Positions 1-7,753 of a DNA stretch of 64,000 bases are shown here, piece by piece. The stretch lies in contig JBGQFW010000003.1 of NCBI GenBank assembly GCA_041497115.1, positions 49,444-113,443 on the forward strand, read 5' to 3'. How positions within the stretch are numbered: position 1 is the stretch's first letter; every line of letters starts with the position of its first letter. Under the pieces are notes generated by a model that saw only the letters and a list, made by a program, of their open reading frames with translations, was not told the origin of the DNA and did no database searches. The stretch comes from AR5 sp041497115 (GTDB taxonomy: Bacteria; Methylomirabilota; Methylomirabilia; Rokubacteriales; CSP1-6). Position numbers and translations under genes: made by a program.

Positions 1-356
1 CCGAAGATCACCAGGCCGGCGCGCCGGAGCCGCGCCACGTGCTCGCTGTCGGCGGCGGGCGGCGGCGCGTCCGCGAAGAAGCGGCTGCTGCGCGTCATCC
101 GCACGCCGGCGATCGACGCGGTGAGGTCCTTCATGAGGAACGGCACGCCTGCGAGCGGGCCGTCGGGCAGCCCCCGGGCGAGCGTCTGGCGGGCCAGATC
201 GTAGAGCGGCATCGTCACCGCGTTCACGGCGCCGTTGCGCGCCTCCACCCGCGCGATGGCCGCCTCCAGCAGCTCGGCCGGCGAGACCCGGCCCTGCCGC
301 ACCAGCCCGGCGAGGCCGAGCGCGTCGTACGCCTCGTAGTCCGCGAATCCTCTCAT
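1..356 (-). CDS. Amidase (amidase signature family), N-terminal part only
   Basis: Reading leftward from the ATG at 356, the frame stays open to the window edge (118 codons). It carries the amidase-signature N-terminus: an acidic helical start, then PLAGVPFLMKDL, in which the Lys of KD is the first residue of the Ser-cisSer-Lys triad of GatA-like amidases. The Ser-rich core lies outside the window, so substrate cannot be judged. The start codon overlaps the stop of the GAF gene (ATGA), so the two are probably one transcript. Family assignment is firm; physiological role is unknown. Confidence 0.85.
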   Translation of the reverse strand, partial: MRGFADYEAYDALGLAGLVRQGRVSPAELLEAAIARVEARNGAVNAVTMPLYDLARQTLARGLPDGPLAGVPFLMKDLTASIAGVRMTRSSRFFADAPPPAADSEHVARLRRAGLVIF

Positions 357-883
357 GACGTCCTCTCCGTGATCAGGTAGGCGGGCACCGCCAGCGCCGC
401 GAACAGCAGCCCCGGCGCGACGTCGCCCTCGTCGTACCACCCCGCCTCGTGCAGCAGGTTGACGGTGCCGAGCACGCGATCGTCCCATACCACCGGCAGG
501 TTCAGCACCGCGCCGCAGCCGAGCGAGGCGATCAGCGCGTGGTCGAAGAACACCGCCTGCACCTCGGCGGGCGTGCGGCCGAGGTAGGGCTGCCGCCGGC
601 GCAGCACCTGCTCGCTCCACGCCGTCGGGTTCAGCGGCTTGCGGCCGCCGACGGGGTACGCGCGCGGGTGCGTCGTGTAGACGCGCTCGGACTCGCCCGA
701 CCGCTCGTGGTAGCGCATCAGCGTGAAGAGCCGGTGGCCGACCACCGCGCCCAGCGCGGCGTCGAGCGCACCGAAGAGCGGTGCCGGCTGGCCGGGCAGC
801 GTGGCCACCGCCGCCACGGCGGCGAGGTGCGGCGCGGGATCGACGCGCGGGCGACGGCTCACGACGCCGGGAGACGCTATCAT
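353..883 (-). CDS. GAF-domain protein
   Basis: About 176 aa. The C-terminal two thirds look like a stand-alone GAF domain (motif GCGAVLNLPVVWDDRVLGTVNLLHEAGWY; quoted parts: GAVLNLPVVW, LGTVNLLHEAG). No output domain follows, so it may bind a small ligand or act as a catalytic or accessory subunit. It shares a 4-nt overlap with the downstream amidase and diverges from the molybdenum hydroxylase genes. The ATG at 883 lies inside the intergenic -10 box. A GTG at 862 sits about 16 nt after a minus-strand TATGAT and could be the real start, giving 169 aa. Confidence 0.7.
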   Translation of the reverse strand: MIASPGVVSRRPRVDPAPHLAAVAAVATLPGQPAPLFGALDAALGAVVGHRLFTLMRYHERSGESERVYTTHPRAYPVGGRKPLNPTAWSEQVLRRRQPYLGRTPAEVQAVFFDHALIASLGCGAVLNLPVVWDDRVLGTVNLLHEAGWYDEGDVAPGLLFAALAVPAYLITERTS

Positions 884-884
884 A
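878..884. promoter_or_regulatory. Probable bidirectional -10 element
   Basis: The heptamer TATCATA reads TATCAT on the plus strand (878-883, 8 nt before the ATG at 892) and TATGAT on the minus strand (884-879, 16 nt before the GTG at 862). It sits between the divergent GAF and hydroxylase genes. The plus-strand spacing matches the leaderless-type arrangement seen at several other genes in this window. No clear -35 is seen on either side. Confidence 0.5.
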
Positions 885-920
885 GGTCGCCATGAGCACG
901 CCTCCCCGCGCGGGCCGCCT

Positions 921-1400
921 CTGACCGCGCGCGTCCGCCTGACCGTCAACGGGGCCGCCATCGAGTGCGACGTGGAGGCGCGCCGCTCGCTCGCCGACTT
1001 CCTGCGCGAGGACCTCGGGCTCACCGGCACCCACGTCGGCTGCGAGCACGGCGTGTGCGGCGCCTGCACCGTGCTGGTGGACGGCTGGAGCGCGCGCGCG
1101 TGCCTGCTGCTGGCCGTGCAGTGCGAGGGGGCCGCGGTGACGACGATCGAGGGGCTGACGCCGGCCGCCGGCCTCAGCCCGCTGCAGGAGGCGTTCCGCG
1201 CCTGCCACGGTCTGCAGTGCGGCTTCTGCACGCCGGGCATGATCGTCGTCTCCCACGAGCTGCTCGCGCAGAATCCCGCGCCCACGCCCGAGGAGATCCG
1301 CGCGGCGCTCGCCGCGAACCTGTGCATGTGCACCGGCTACGTCAACATCGTCCGCGCGGTGACGCGGGCCGCGCAGGCCGCGCGCGGGGCGGGCGCGTGA
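921..1400 (+). CDS. Molybdenum hydroxylase small subunit, (2Fe-2S)-binding (CoxS/XdhA type)
   Basis: About 159 aa in the annotated form. The N-terminal plant-ferredoxin-type cluster is seen as GCEHGVCGACTVLVDG plus a later Cys. The C-terminal helical domain has the second cluster, QCGFCTPGM and CMCTGY. It passes electrons from the molybdopterin site of the large subunit. The start is problematic: no ATG, GTG or TTG is in frame near the conserved N-terminus. The CTG at 921 is used here. An ATG at 892, correctly spaced from a -10 box, is in another frame and stops at 922-924, so a one-base indel is likely. The stop overlaps the next start (GTGA). Confidence 0.88.
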   Translation: MTARVRLTVNGAAIECDVEARRSLADFLREDLGLTGTHVGCEHGVCGACTVLVDGWSARACLLLAVQCEGAAVTTIEGLTPAAGLSPLQEAFRACHGLQCGFCTPGMIVVSHELLAQNPAPTPEEIRAALAANLCMCTGYVNIVRAVTRAAQAARGAGA

Positions 1401-3799
1401 CGGCGCCGCGCGAGCCGGCGGGCTGGGTCGGGCGGCCGCTGCCGCTGCGGGAGGACGCGCGGCTGGTGGCCGGCCGCGGGCGCTTCCTCGACGACCTGGC
1501 GGTCGGCCGCGTGCTGCACGCCGCCATGCTGCGCAGCCCCCACGCGCACGCGCGCATCGTCGCGCTCGACACGCGCGCGGCCGCCGCGCTGCCCGGCGTC
1601 GCCGCCGTCCTCACCGGCGCCGAGGCCGCCGCCGGGTCGCGGCCGATCCGGCCGCTCATCCCGACCGCGGTGCCGATCGACGACTGGTGCCTGGCGGTGG
1701 ATACCGCGCGCTACGCCGGCGAGGCGGTGGCGGCGGTGGCGGCGGTGGATCGCGCGACGGCAGAGGACGCGCTCGACCTGATCCGCGTGGAGTGGGAGCC
1801 GCTGCCCGCCGCGGTGGACGCCGTGGCGGGGGCGCGCGGCGAGGGGCCGCTGCTCTACCCCGCGCTCGGCACCAACGTCCTCTGGCACGACACGCTCGCC
1901 TACGGCGACGTGGACGCGGCGTTCGCCGCCGCCGACGGCGTGCTGGAGGAGCGCTTCGAGATCCAGCGCTACGCCTCCACGCCGCTCGAGACGTTCGGGT
2001 GCATCGCCGCGTACGACGCCGGCACCGACGCCTACACGTTCGACACCAACGACCAGCGGCCGGGGCTCACCCTGGCGATCCTCGCCGAGTCGCTCGGCGT
2101 GCCGCAGTCGCGGCTGCGGCTGGCGTGTCCCGACATCGGCGGCGGCTTCGGCAACAAGCGGCGGCCGGCCTACCTGCTGGTGTGCGCGCTGCTCGCGCGG
2201 CAAACCGGGCGGCCGGTGAAGTTCCTCGAGGACCGGCGCGAGAGCCTCGCCGCGCTCATGCAGGCCGCCGGCGGCGTGATGGAGCTGCGGCTGGCCTACC
2301 GCGCCGACGGCACGCTGCTCGCGCTGGACGTGCGCGACGTGACCGACGAGGGCAAGAACCTGGTCTCGCCGGCCCAGCACAACCTCATCAAGCTCGGCAA
2401 CATCGCCAACGGCTATCGCCTCGGCGCCATCCGCTACGAGGCGTGGTCGGTGCTGACCAACACGTGCCCGAGCGGCGCCAACCGCGGCATCGGCAAGCCG
2501 TTCATGTGCTTCGCGATGGAGCGCGCGGTCGCGCTGCTGGCGCGGCGGCTCGGGATGGACCCGGCCGAGCTGCGGCTGCGCAACTACGTCGGCGCCGACC
2601 AGATGCCCTACGCCACGCCGACCGGCTCGCGCTACGACAGCGGCGACTATCCCGCCACGCTGCGCGCGGCGCTGGCGCGCTTCGACTACGCGGGCCGGCT
2701 CCAGGAGCAGGCGCGTGCGCGCGCCGGCGGCCGCCTGCTCGGCATCGGCATCGCCACCTCGGTCGAGCCCGCCGGCACCAACCTCGCGTCCTACGAGATC
2801 ATCACCGGCCGGCGGGCGGCGTCGGGGTCGGCCGAGGCGGCGATGGTGCGGGTCGAGCCGGACGGTCGGGTGCGGGCGGCGATCGGCGACCCGTCGAGCG
2901 GGCAGGGATACGAGACCGTGATCGCGCAGATCGTCGCCGACGAGCTGGGCGTGCGCCCCGACGACGTCGAGGTCGCGCGCGGCTTCGACTCGGCCACCAC
3001 GCCGTGGCTCTATCTCTCCGGCAACTACTCCAACAAGTTCTCGGTGACCGACACCGGCGCCGTCATCGGCGCCGCCCGCCGCGTGCGCGACAAGCTGGTG
3101 CGGCTGGCCGCCCATCGCCTCGAGGCCGACCCCGCCGACCTCGAGCTGGCCGACGGCGCGGTCGGCGTGCGCGGCGCGCCGGCCCGCCGTCTCACGCTGG
3201 GCGAGCTGGCGCGCACCGCCTACGCCGACGTGCTCGGGCTGCCGCCCGGCGAGGAGCCGGGGCTGGAGGCGCGCCACGCCCACCAGAACCCGCTCGCCGC
3301 GCCGATGGACGCCGCGCGCCGCGTGCCCTCGCAGCTCGTCTTCGCCAACGCCGCCCACTGCTGCCTGGTCGAGGTCGATCCGGCCACCGGCGGCGTGCGC
3401 ATCCTCGCCTACGTGGTCGTCCACGACTGCGGCCGCGAGCTGAACCCGCTCATCGTGGAGGGGATGGTGCACGGCGCGACGGCGCACGGCATCGGCGCCG
3501 CGCTGCTCGAGGCGTTCCGCTACGACGCGGGCGGCCAGCTGCTGACCTCGACGTTCGCCGACTATCTCAAGCCGACCGCCCTCGACGTGCCCGACATCGA
3601 CGTCGGCCGCATCGAGCATCCCTCGCCCTTCACCCCGCTCGGCGCCAAGGGCGTCGGCGAAGGCGGCGCCATCCCCGCGCCCGCCGCCGTGGCCAACGCC
3701 GTCGAAGACGCCCTCACCCCATACGGGATCACGGTGCGCGCGCTGCCGATCACCCCCGAAACCATCTGGCGCTGGCTCAACCCACGATCGCCCGTGTGA
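1397..3799 (+). CDS. Molybdenum hydroxylase large subunit, molybdopterin-binding (xanthine dehydrogenase/CoxL family)
   Basis: 800 aa from a GTG that overlaps the small-subunit stop. An N-terminal a/b-hammerhead domain (GRGRFLDD, LRSPHAHARI) is followed by the two Moco-binding domains, with DIGGGFGNKR and the C-terminal GAKGVGEGG that holds the catalytic Glu. The active-site loop reads GANRGIGKPF. It lacks the AYRCSFR loop of form I CO dehydrogenase, so CO oxidation is unlikely. No FAD (CoxM) gene is adjacent, unlike the second cluster at 47-51 kb. Electrons may go to another acceptor, or a distant M subunit may serve. Substrate unknown. Confidence 0.92.
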   Translation: MTAPREPAGWVGRPLPLREDARLVAGRGRFLDDLAVGRVLHAAMLRSPHAHARIVALDTRAAAALPGVAAVLTGAEAAAGSRPIRPLIPTAVPIDDWCLAVDTARYAGEAVAAVAAVDRATAEDALDLIRVEWEPLPAAVDAVAGARGEGPLLYPALGTNVLWHDTLAYGDVDAAFAAADGVLEERFEIQRYASTPLETFGCIAAYDAGTDAYTFDTNDQRPGLTLAILAESLGVPQSRLRLACPDIGGGFGNKRRPAYLLVCALLARQTGRPVKFLEDRRESLAALMQAAGGVMELRLAYRADGTLLALDVRDVTDEGKNLVSPAQHNLIKLGNIANGYRLGAIRYEAWSVLTNTCPSGANRGIGKPFMCFAMERAVALLARRLGMDPAELRLRNYVGADQMPYATPTGSRYDSGDYPATLRAALARFDYAGRLQEQARARAGGRLLGIGIATSVEPAGTNLASYEIITGRRAASGSAEAAMVRVEPDGRVRAAIGDPSSGQGYETVIAQIVADELGVRPDDVEVARGFDSATTPWLYLSGNYSNKFSVTDTGAVIGAARRVRDKLVRLAAHRLEADPADLELADGAVGVRGAPARRLTLGELARTAYADVLGLPPGEEPGLEARHAHQNPLAAPMDAARRVPSQLVFANAAHCCLVEVDPATGGVRILAYVVVHDCGRELNPLIVEGMVHGATAHGIGAALLEAFRYDAGGQLLTSTFADYLKPTALDVPDIDVGRIEHPSPFTPLGAKGVGEGGAIPAPAAVANAVEDALTPYGITVRALPITPETIWRWLNPRSPV

Positions 3800-3804
3800 G
3801 GTGA

Positions 3805-3977
3805 CGCGCCGGAGGGCGGGCGGGACGGCGGGGTGGGGCCTGCGGGACTCGTTCCCGCCCCTCGGGCGAGCCGCGCGCCCCCCAGGTCTGATGGAGCCCA
3901 GCCAAGGCGGGTTCGATACGAGCGAAGCCCACGTGGTAGCCGCAGACCCCACCCCGCCGCCCCGCCCGCCCGGCGCC
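3805..3977. repeat. Imperfect long inverted repeat between convergent genes
   Basis: The left arm (about 3805-3845) and right arm (about 3941-3977) are reverse complements over about 36 bp, with two mismatches and one 3-nt insertion. The shared core is CGGCGGGGTGGGG. The roughly 95-bp interior holds smaller inverted stretches such as CGGGACTCGTTCCCG. It fills the space between the hydroxylase stop (3799) and the enoyl-CoA hydratase stop (3990). It could be a bidirectional terminator structure or a non-autonomous mobile element. No ORF is inside. Confidence 0.6.
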
Positions 3978-3989
3978 GCAACGCACAGG

Positions 3990-4691
3990 TCAGCGTCCCT
4001 TCCAGTCCGCCTTGCGCTTCTCGAGGAACGCGCGCACGCCCTCCTGGAAATCCTCGGAGAGGTAGCAGGACAGGATCAGGTCCTCGAGGCTCGCCGGCGT
4101 CACCGCGGCGATGTAGCGGCGCGTCGCCTCCTTCACGGCGGCCAGCGTGAGCGGCGCGTGCTCGGTGATGCGGGCGGCGAGCTCGCGGGTGCGCGCCTCG
4201 AGCGCCGCCGCCGGGTGCACCTCGTCCACCAGCCCCATCGTCTTCGCCTCGGCGGCGCCGATCCGCCGCGCGGTGAGCACCATCTCGCGGGCGCGGATCG
4301 GCCCCACCGTGGCCACCATCAGCGCCAGGCTGGCCGGCGCCGCGAAGTTGCCGAGCGTGCGGGCGATGGGCGCGCCGAAGCGCGCGTGCTCGGCGGCCAG
4401 CCGCAGGTCGCACGCCAGCGCCATGAACATGCCGCCGCCGACGGCGTCGCCCTGGATCATCGCGATGGTCGGCTTCGTCATCCCGGCGATGCGGTTGAGG
4501 ACGCGGCTGATGCGCGCCTCGTAGCCGAGCGCGTCCTCTTTCGTCTTGAAGGTCTGGAACTGGCGGATGTCCGTGCCGCTGACGAACGCCTTGTCGCCGG
4601 CGCCCCGGAGGATGACCACCCGCACGCCGGGCTCGGCGTCGAGCCGCGCGCAGAGGTCGTGCAGCCCCTCATGGTGCTCACGATAGCGCAT
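3990..4691 (-). CDS. Enoyl-CoA hydratase/isomerase family protein, N-terminally truncated
   Basis: 233 aa; family members are usually about 255-265. The crotonase core is present: oxyanion-hole segments GDKAFVSGTDI and GDAVGGGMFMALACDLRLA, then the region GAPIARTLGNFAAP and the C-terminal helices. The first beta strands and the usual TLNRP..NA segment are missing: homology begins at the start codon and an in-frame TAG lies five codons upstream. The 5' end abuts a plus-strand gene starting at 4721. It may be a decaying copy or may use an unusual start. A role in acyl-CoA or CoA-thioester degradation is a family-level inference only. Confidence 0.75.
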   Translation of the reverse strand: MRYREHHEGLHDLCARLDAEPGVRVVILRGAGDKAFVSGTDIRQFQTFKTKEDALGYEARISRVLNRIAGMTKPTIAMIQGDAVGGGMFMALACDLRLAAEHARFGAPIARTLGNFAAPASLALMVATVGPIRAREMVLTARRIGAAEAKTMGLVDEVHPAAALEARTRELAARITEHAPLTLAAVKEATRRYIAAVTPASLEDLILSCYLSEDFQEGVRAFLEKRKADWKGR

Positions 4692-4720
4692 CGGCGCGTT
4701 CGCCTGCTACCCTAGGGCCC

Positions 4721-5011
4721 ATGCGCCGCTCCCCCGACGTCGTCGTCCGCGCCCAGCCCGACGAGGTGCTGCTCGCCAGCATCGCGGTGCTGCGCCGGCT
4801 CGGCGCCCGCATCACCCGGTACGACGGCGACGCCGGCATGCTGGAGGCCCGCGTGCGGCGCTTCTGGCGGTGGGCGCTGATCCGCCTGCGCGCCGAGCCC
4901 GACGGCGCCGGCGCCACCCGGCTGCGCGTCGAGAGCGACGCGCTCGGGTGGGCGCCCATGTTCCGCCGCTTCCGCGGCGCCCTCGAGACGCTGGTGCAGC
5001 CGGCGTCATGA
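4721..5011 (+). CDS. Small conserved protein of unknown function
   Basis: 96 aa, soluble, with an alternating beta/helix pattern (VVVRAQPDEVLLASIAVLRRLGARI, of which PDEVLLASIAVLRR is helical). No signal peptide or membrane segment. It is first in a run of five genes that each overlap by 4 nt; its TGA overlaps the ATG of the pyroglutamyl peptidase. A TACCCT box at 4708-4713 lies 7 nt before the ATG, suggesting a leaderless transcript that starts the operon. I do not recognise the family. Confidence 0.7.
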   Translation: MRRSPDVVVRAQPDEVLLASIAVLRRLGARITRYDGDAGMLEARVRRFWRWALIRLRAEPDGAGATRLRVESDALGWAPMFRRFRGALETLVQPAS

Positions 5012-5631
5012 GCCGTCCCACGCTGCTCCTCACCGGGTTCGAGCCCTTCGGCGGCCACGGCGCCAACCCCTCCGAGGAGGTGGCCAAGGCCCTCGACGGC
5101 CGGGCCGTCGGCGGCGCCGTCGTGCGGAGCGCGGTGCTGCCGGTGGATCACGCCGCCGCCGGCCCCCGCGTCGCGCGGCTCGTGGACGACCTCGACCCGC
5201 GCGCGATCGTGCACCTCGGACTGGCCGCCGGCCGGGCCCGCCTCGCGCTCGAGCGCGTGGCCGTCAACGTGATGGACTTCGACACGCCCGACAACACCGG
5301 CTACCGCGCGCGCGGCGAGGCGTGCGTGGCCGGCGGCCCCGCCGCCTACTTCGCCACGCTGCCGCTGGACGCCATCCTCGAGGCGCTGCGCGGGGAGGGG
5401 GTGCCGGCGTACATCTCGAACACCGCCGGCACGTACCTCTGCAACCAGACGCTGTACGGCACGCTGCACCGGCTCGCCGCGCGGCCGCATCCGCCCGCCG
5501 CCGGGTTCATCCACCTGCCGCTGCTGCCCGCGATGGTCGCGGCCGGCGGCCTCGAGCAGCCGAGCATGGACGCCGGGCTGATGGTCCGCGCGGTCGAGAT
5601 CGCGCTCGGCGTCGTCGCGCGCGCTTCGTGA
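5008..5631 (+). CDS. pcp: Pyroglutamyl peptidase I (pyrrolidone-carboxylate peptidase, C15)
   Basis: 207 aa, normal length for the family. It removes N-terminal pyroglutamate from peptides in the cytoplasm. The catalytic triad is readable: Glu82 in GLAAGRARLALERVAVN, Cys145 in NTAGTYLCNQTLYG and His169 in GFIHLPLLP, matching the spacing of characterised C15 enzymes. The N-terminal LLLTGFEPFGGHGANPSEE is also diagnostic. ATG 5008 overlaps the previous stop, and its own stop overlaps the next GTG, so translation is probably coupled. Confidence 0.95.
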   Translation: MSRPTLLLTGFEPFGGHGANPSEEVAKALDGRAVGGAVVRSAVLPVDHAAAGPRVARLVDDLDPRAIVHLGLAAGRARLALERVAVNVMDFDTPDNTGYRARGEACVAGGPAAYFATLPLDAILEALRGEGVPAYISNTAGTYLCNQTLYGTLHRLAARPHPPAAGFIHLPLLPAMVAAGGLEQPSMDAGLMVRAVEIALGVVARAS

Positions 5632-6881
5632 GCCCGCTGCGCCACAACGTCCTCGCCCTCGGCGCGGACTACGGCCTGTACATGGTGGGGCTGACCTTCG
5701 CCTCGCAGTCGACGATCCTGCCGGCGTTCGCCGCCTGGCTCGGCGCGCCCAACGTGCTCATCGGCGCCATCCCGGCGGTGATGACGCTCGGCTGGTTCCT
5801 GCCCTCGCTCTTCGCGGCGGGCCACACCGAGACGCTCACGCGGAAGCTGCCGTTCATCATGAAGTGGACGGTGTGGGAGCGGGCGCCGTTCCTGGCGCTG
5901 GCGCTGCTCGCGTTCGTCACGGCCGAGCGGTGGCCGGGCCTCACGCTGGGGCTCGTGCTGTGCCTGCTGCTCGTCACCACCGGCGTCGGCGGCTTCCTCA
6001 TGCCGGCGTGGATGGACCTCATCGGCCGGGCGCTGCCGACGACGATCCGCGGCCGGTTCTTCGCCCTGTCGAACTTCGTCGCCGGGCTCGTCGGGTTTGC
6101 CGCCAGCCTGCTGATCGCCGAGGTGCTGCGCCGCGTGCCGGCGCCCGCCTCCTACGGCCTCTGCTTCCTCGGCGCCACGATCTGCGTCGGTCTCTCGTAC
6201 GTGGCGCTGGCGCTGGTGCGCGAGCCGCCCGCCGAGGCGGCGGCGACGCCCGTGCCGCTGCGCGCGTACCTGGGGCGGATGCCGGGTCTCCTGCGCCGTG
6301 ACCGCAACCTGTCCTGGTTCCTCGTCGCCCGCGCCTTCGCGATCACCGGCGCGATGGCGTCCGGGTTCTACACCGTCTACGCGCTGCGCGCCTGGCAGGC
6401 GCCCGCCGCGCAGGCGGGGGTGTTCACCGCGCTGATGCTGCTCGGGCAGTCGGCCGGGACGCTGACGCTCGGCTGGGTGGCCGACCACGCCGGCCACCGG
6501 CTCGTGCTCCTGACCGGGATGACCGCGGGGGCCGCGGGGAGCGCGGTCGCGCTGGTGGCGCCGACGCTGGGCGCGTTCGGCGTGGTCTTCGTGCTGTTCG
6601 GCGTGCAGGTCGCCGCCATCAACGTGTCGAACCTCAACGTGCTGCTGGAGTTCTCGCCGACGCCCCAGGCGCAGCCCACGTACATCGGGCTGGGCTCGAC
6701 GTCGATGGCGCCGGTCGCCTTCGTCTCTCCGCTGGCGGGCGGCCTGCTCGCCGACGCGGCGGGCTTCCGCGCGATGTTCGTCGTGGCGCTGGCCTTCGCG
6801 CTCGTCGGCCTCGTCATGATGGCCACGCTGGTGCGCGATCCCCGCCACGTCCTCGCCGGCGCGCGTGAGGCCGGCGCGTGA
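5628..6881 (+). CDS. Major facilitator superfamily transporter
   Basis: 417 aa from the GTG overlapping the pcp stop (GTGA). Roughly 12 hydrophobic segments run across the protein, with a central cytoplasmic loop around residues 200-225 (REPPAEAAATPVPL, LRRDRNLSW). The pattern GWVADHAGHRLVLLTGM matches the MFS loop motif between TM helices. Substrate is unknown. Neighbours (a peptidase before, a HAD phosphatase after) do not settle it. It also resembles the MFS proteins annotated as permeases of unknown substrate in Actinobacteria and Chloroflexi. Confidence 0.85.
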   Translation: MSPLRHNVLALGADYGLYMVGLTFASQSTILPAFAAWLGAPNVLIGAIPAVMTLGWFLPSLFAAGHTETLTRKLPFIMKWTVWERAPFLALALLAFVTAERWPGLTLGLVLCLLLVTTGVGGFLMPAWMDLIGRALPTTIRGRFFALSNFVAGLVGFAASLLIAEVLRRVPAPASYGLCFLGATICVGLSYVALALVREPPAEAAATPVPLRAYLGRMPGLLRRDRNLSWFLVARAFAITGAMASGFYTVYALRAWQAPAAQAGVFTALMLLGQSAGTLTLGWVADHAGHRLVLLTGMTAGAAGSAVALVAPTLGAFGVVFVLFGVQVAAINVSNLNVLLEFSPTPQAQPTYIGLGSTSMAPVAFVSPLAGGLLADAAGFRAMFVVALAFALVGLVMMATLVRDPRHVLAGAREAGA

Positions 6882-7591
6882 AGGCGCTCCTGCTCGACCT
6901 CGACGACACGCTGCTCGACTACTCGAGCGGCGCCGAGCGCTGCTGGCAACAGGCGTGCGAGGCGGCGGCGGGCGCCCTCGACCAGCCACGGCTGACGGCG
7001 GCGCTGGCCGAGGCGCGCCGGTGGTTCTGGAGCGATCCCGACCGCCACCGCCGGGAGCGTATCGACATGCCGCGGGCGTGGACGCAGATCGCCGCCCGCG
7101 CGCTCCAGGCGTACGGCGCTCCCGAGCCGGCGCGGGCGGCGGCGCTCGCCGCGGACTTCTCGGCGCGCCGGCGGTCGGTGATGGAGCTCTTTCCCGAGTC
7201 GCGCGCCTGCCTGGCGGCGTTGCGCGAGCGCGGGCTGCCGCTGGGCCTCGTCACCAACGGCGACGCCCGCGAGCAGCGCTGGAAGATCGAGCGCTGTGAC
7301 CTCGAGCGCTTCTTCGACGTCATCGTGATCGAGGGCGAGGTCGGGGCGGGTAAGCCCGACGCGATCGTGTACCGGACGGCGCTGGCGAGCCTCGGCGTCG
7401 AGCCGGACCGCGAGGTCTGGATGGTGGGCGATCACCTCGAGTTCGACGTGGCCGGCGCCCAACGCTTCGGGCTGCGCGGCGTGTGGCTGGACCGCGGCGG
7501 GACCGGGCTGCCGGCCGACTCGCCGGTGCGACCCGACCGGATCGTGCGCGCGCTCGACGACGTGGTGCGCGCGGCGGAGATGATCTCGTGA
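6878..7591 (+). CDS. HAD-superfamily hydrolase (subfamily IA, YjjG-like)
   Basis: 237 aa. All four HAD motifs are visible: motif I LLLDLDDTLLDY with nucleophile and acid Asp, motif II GLVTNGD, the motif III Lys in GAGKPDA, and motif IV MVGDHLEFDVAGA. A helical C1 cap lies between motifs I and II (residues about 20-100). These enzymes dephosphorylate small phosphometabolites or nucleotides. It overlaps the MFS gene by 4 nt and the next small gene by 4 nt, so it belongs to the same operon. Confidence 0.88.
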   Translation: MKALLLDLDDTLLDYSSGAERCWQQACEAAAGALDQPRLTAALAEARRWFWSDPDRHRRERIDMPRAWTQIAARALQAYGAPEPARAAALAADFSARRRSVMELFPESRACLAALRERGLPLGLVTNGDAREQRWKIERCDLERFFDVIVIEGEVGAGKPDAIVYRTALASLGVEPDREVWMVGDHLEFDVAGAQRFGLRGVWLDRGGTGLPADSPVRPDRIVRALDDVVRAAEMIS

Positions 7592-7719
7592 AGCTGGCGC
7601 TGTTACAGGCGGTGATCTGGCTGCTGACCGCGGTCTTCGTGGTGATGCTCTTCACGCCGCTGGTGGCCGAGATGATGTGGCGCCTGGCGACGTCGAGCGG
7701 CCAGACCGGGCTACCTTGA
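7588..7719 (+). CDS. Small single-pass membrane peptide
   Basis: 43 aa from the GTG overlapping the HAD gene stop. It has one predicted membrane helix (LLQAVIWLLTAVFVVMLFTP) and a short hydrophilic C-terminus. It is the last gene of the five-gene overlapping run and is followed by a hairpin terminator. The 4-nt overlap and strong hydrophobic periodicity argue that it is translated. Function unknown; it could be a modulator of the operon's transporter. Confidence 0.6.
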   Translation: MKLALLQAVIWLLTAVFVVMLFTPLVAEMMWRLATSSGQTGLP

Positions 7720-7721
7720 TC

Positions 7722-7751
7722 TAGCCGGGGGCCCTCTCGGGGCCCCAGCTA
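7722..7751. terminator. Hairpin between convergent genes
   Basis: The stem GGGGCCC / GGGCCCC (7728-7734 and 7740-7746, loop TCTCG) is extended by TAGC / GCTA at 7722-7725 and 7748-7751. It lies between the end of the plus-strand operon (7719) and the end of the minus-strand RRM gene (7754), so it could terminate both. There is no long T run. Confidence 0.6.
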
Positions 7752-7753
7752 AA

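Noticed and set aside
1397..3799. Form I CO dehydrogenase large subunit (CoxL)
   Set aside because: The AYRCSFR active-site loop is absent; GANRGIGKPF is present. The same applies to 47344-49764.
965..3952. Very long opposite-strand and alternate-frame ORFs over the hydroxylase genes (for example an 871-codon minus frame)
   Set aside because: They mirror real genes in GC-rich DNA: high Arg/Ala/Gly content, no domain motifs, and they run across several genes.
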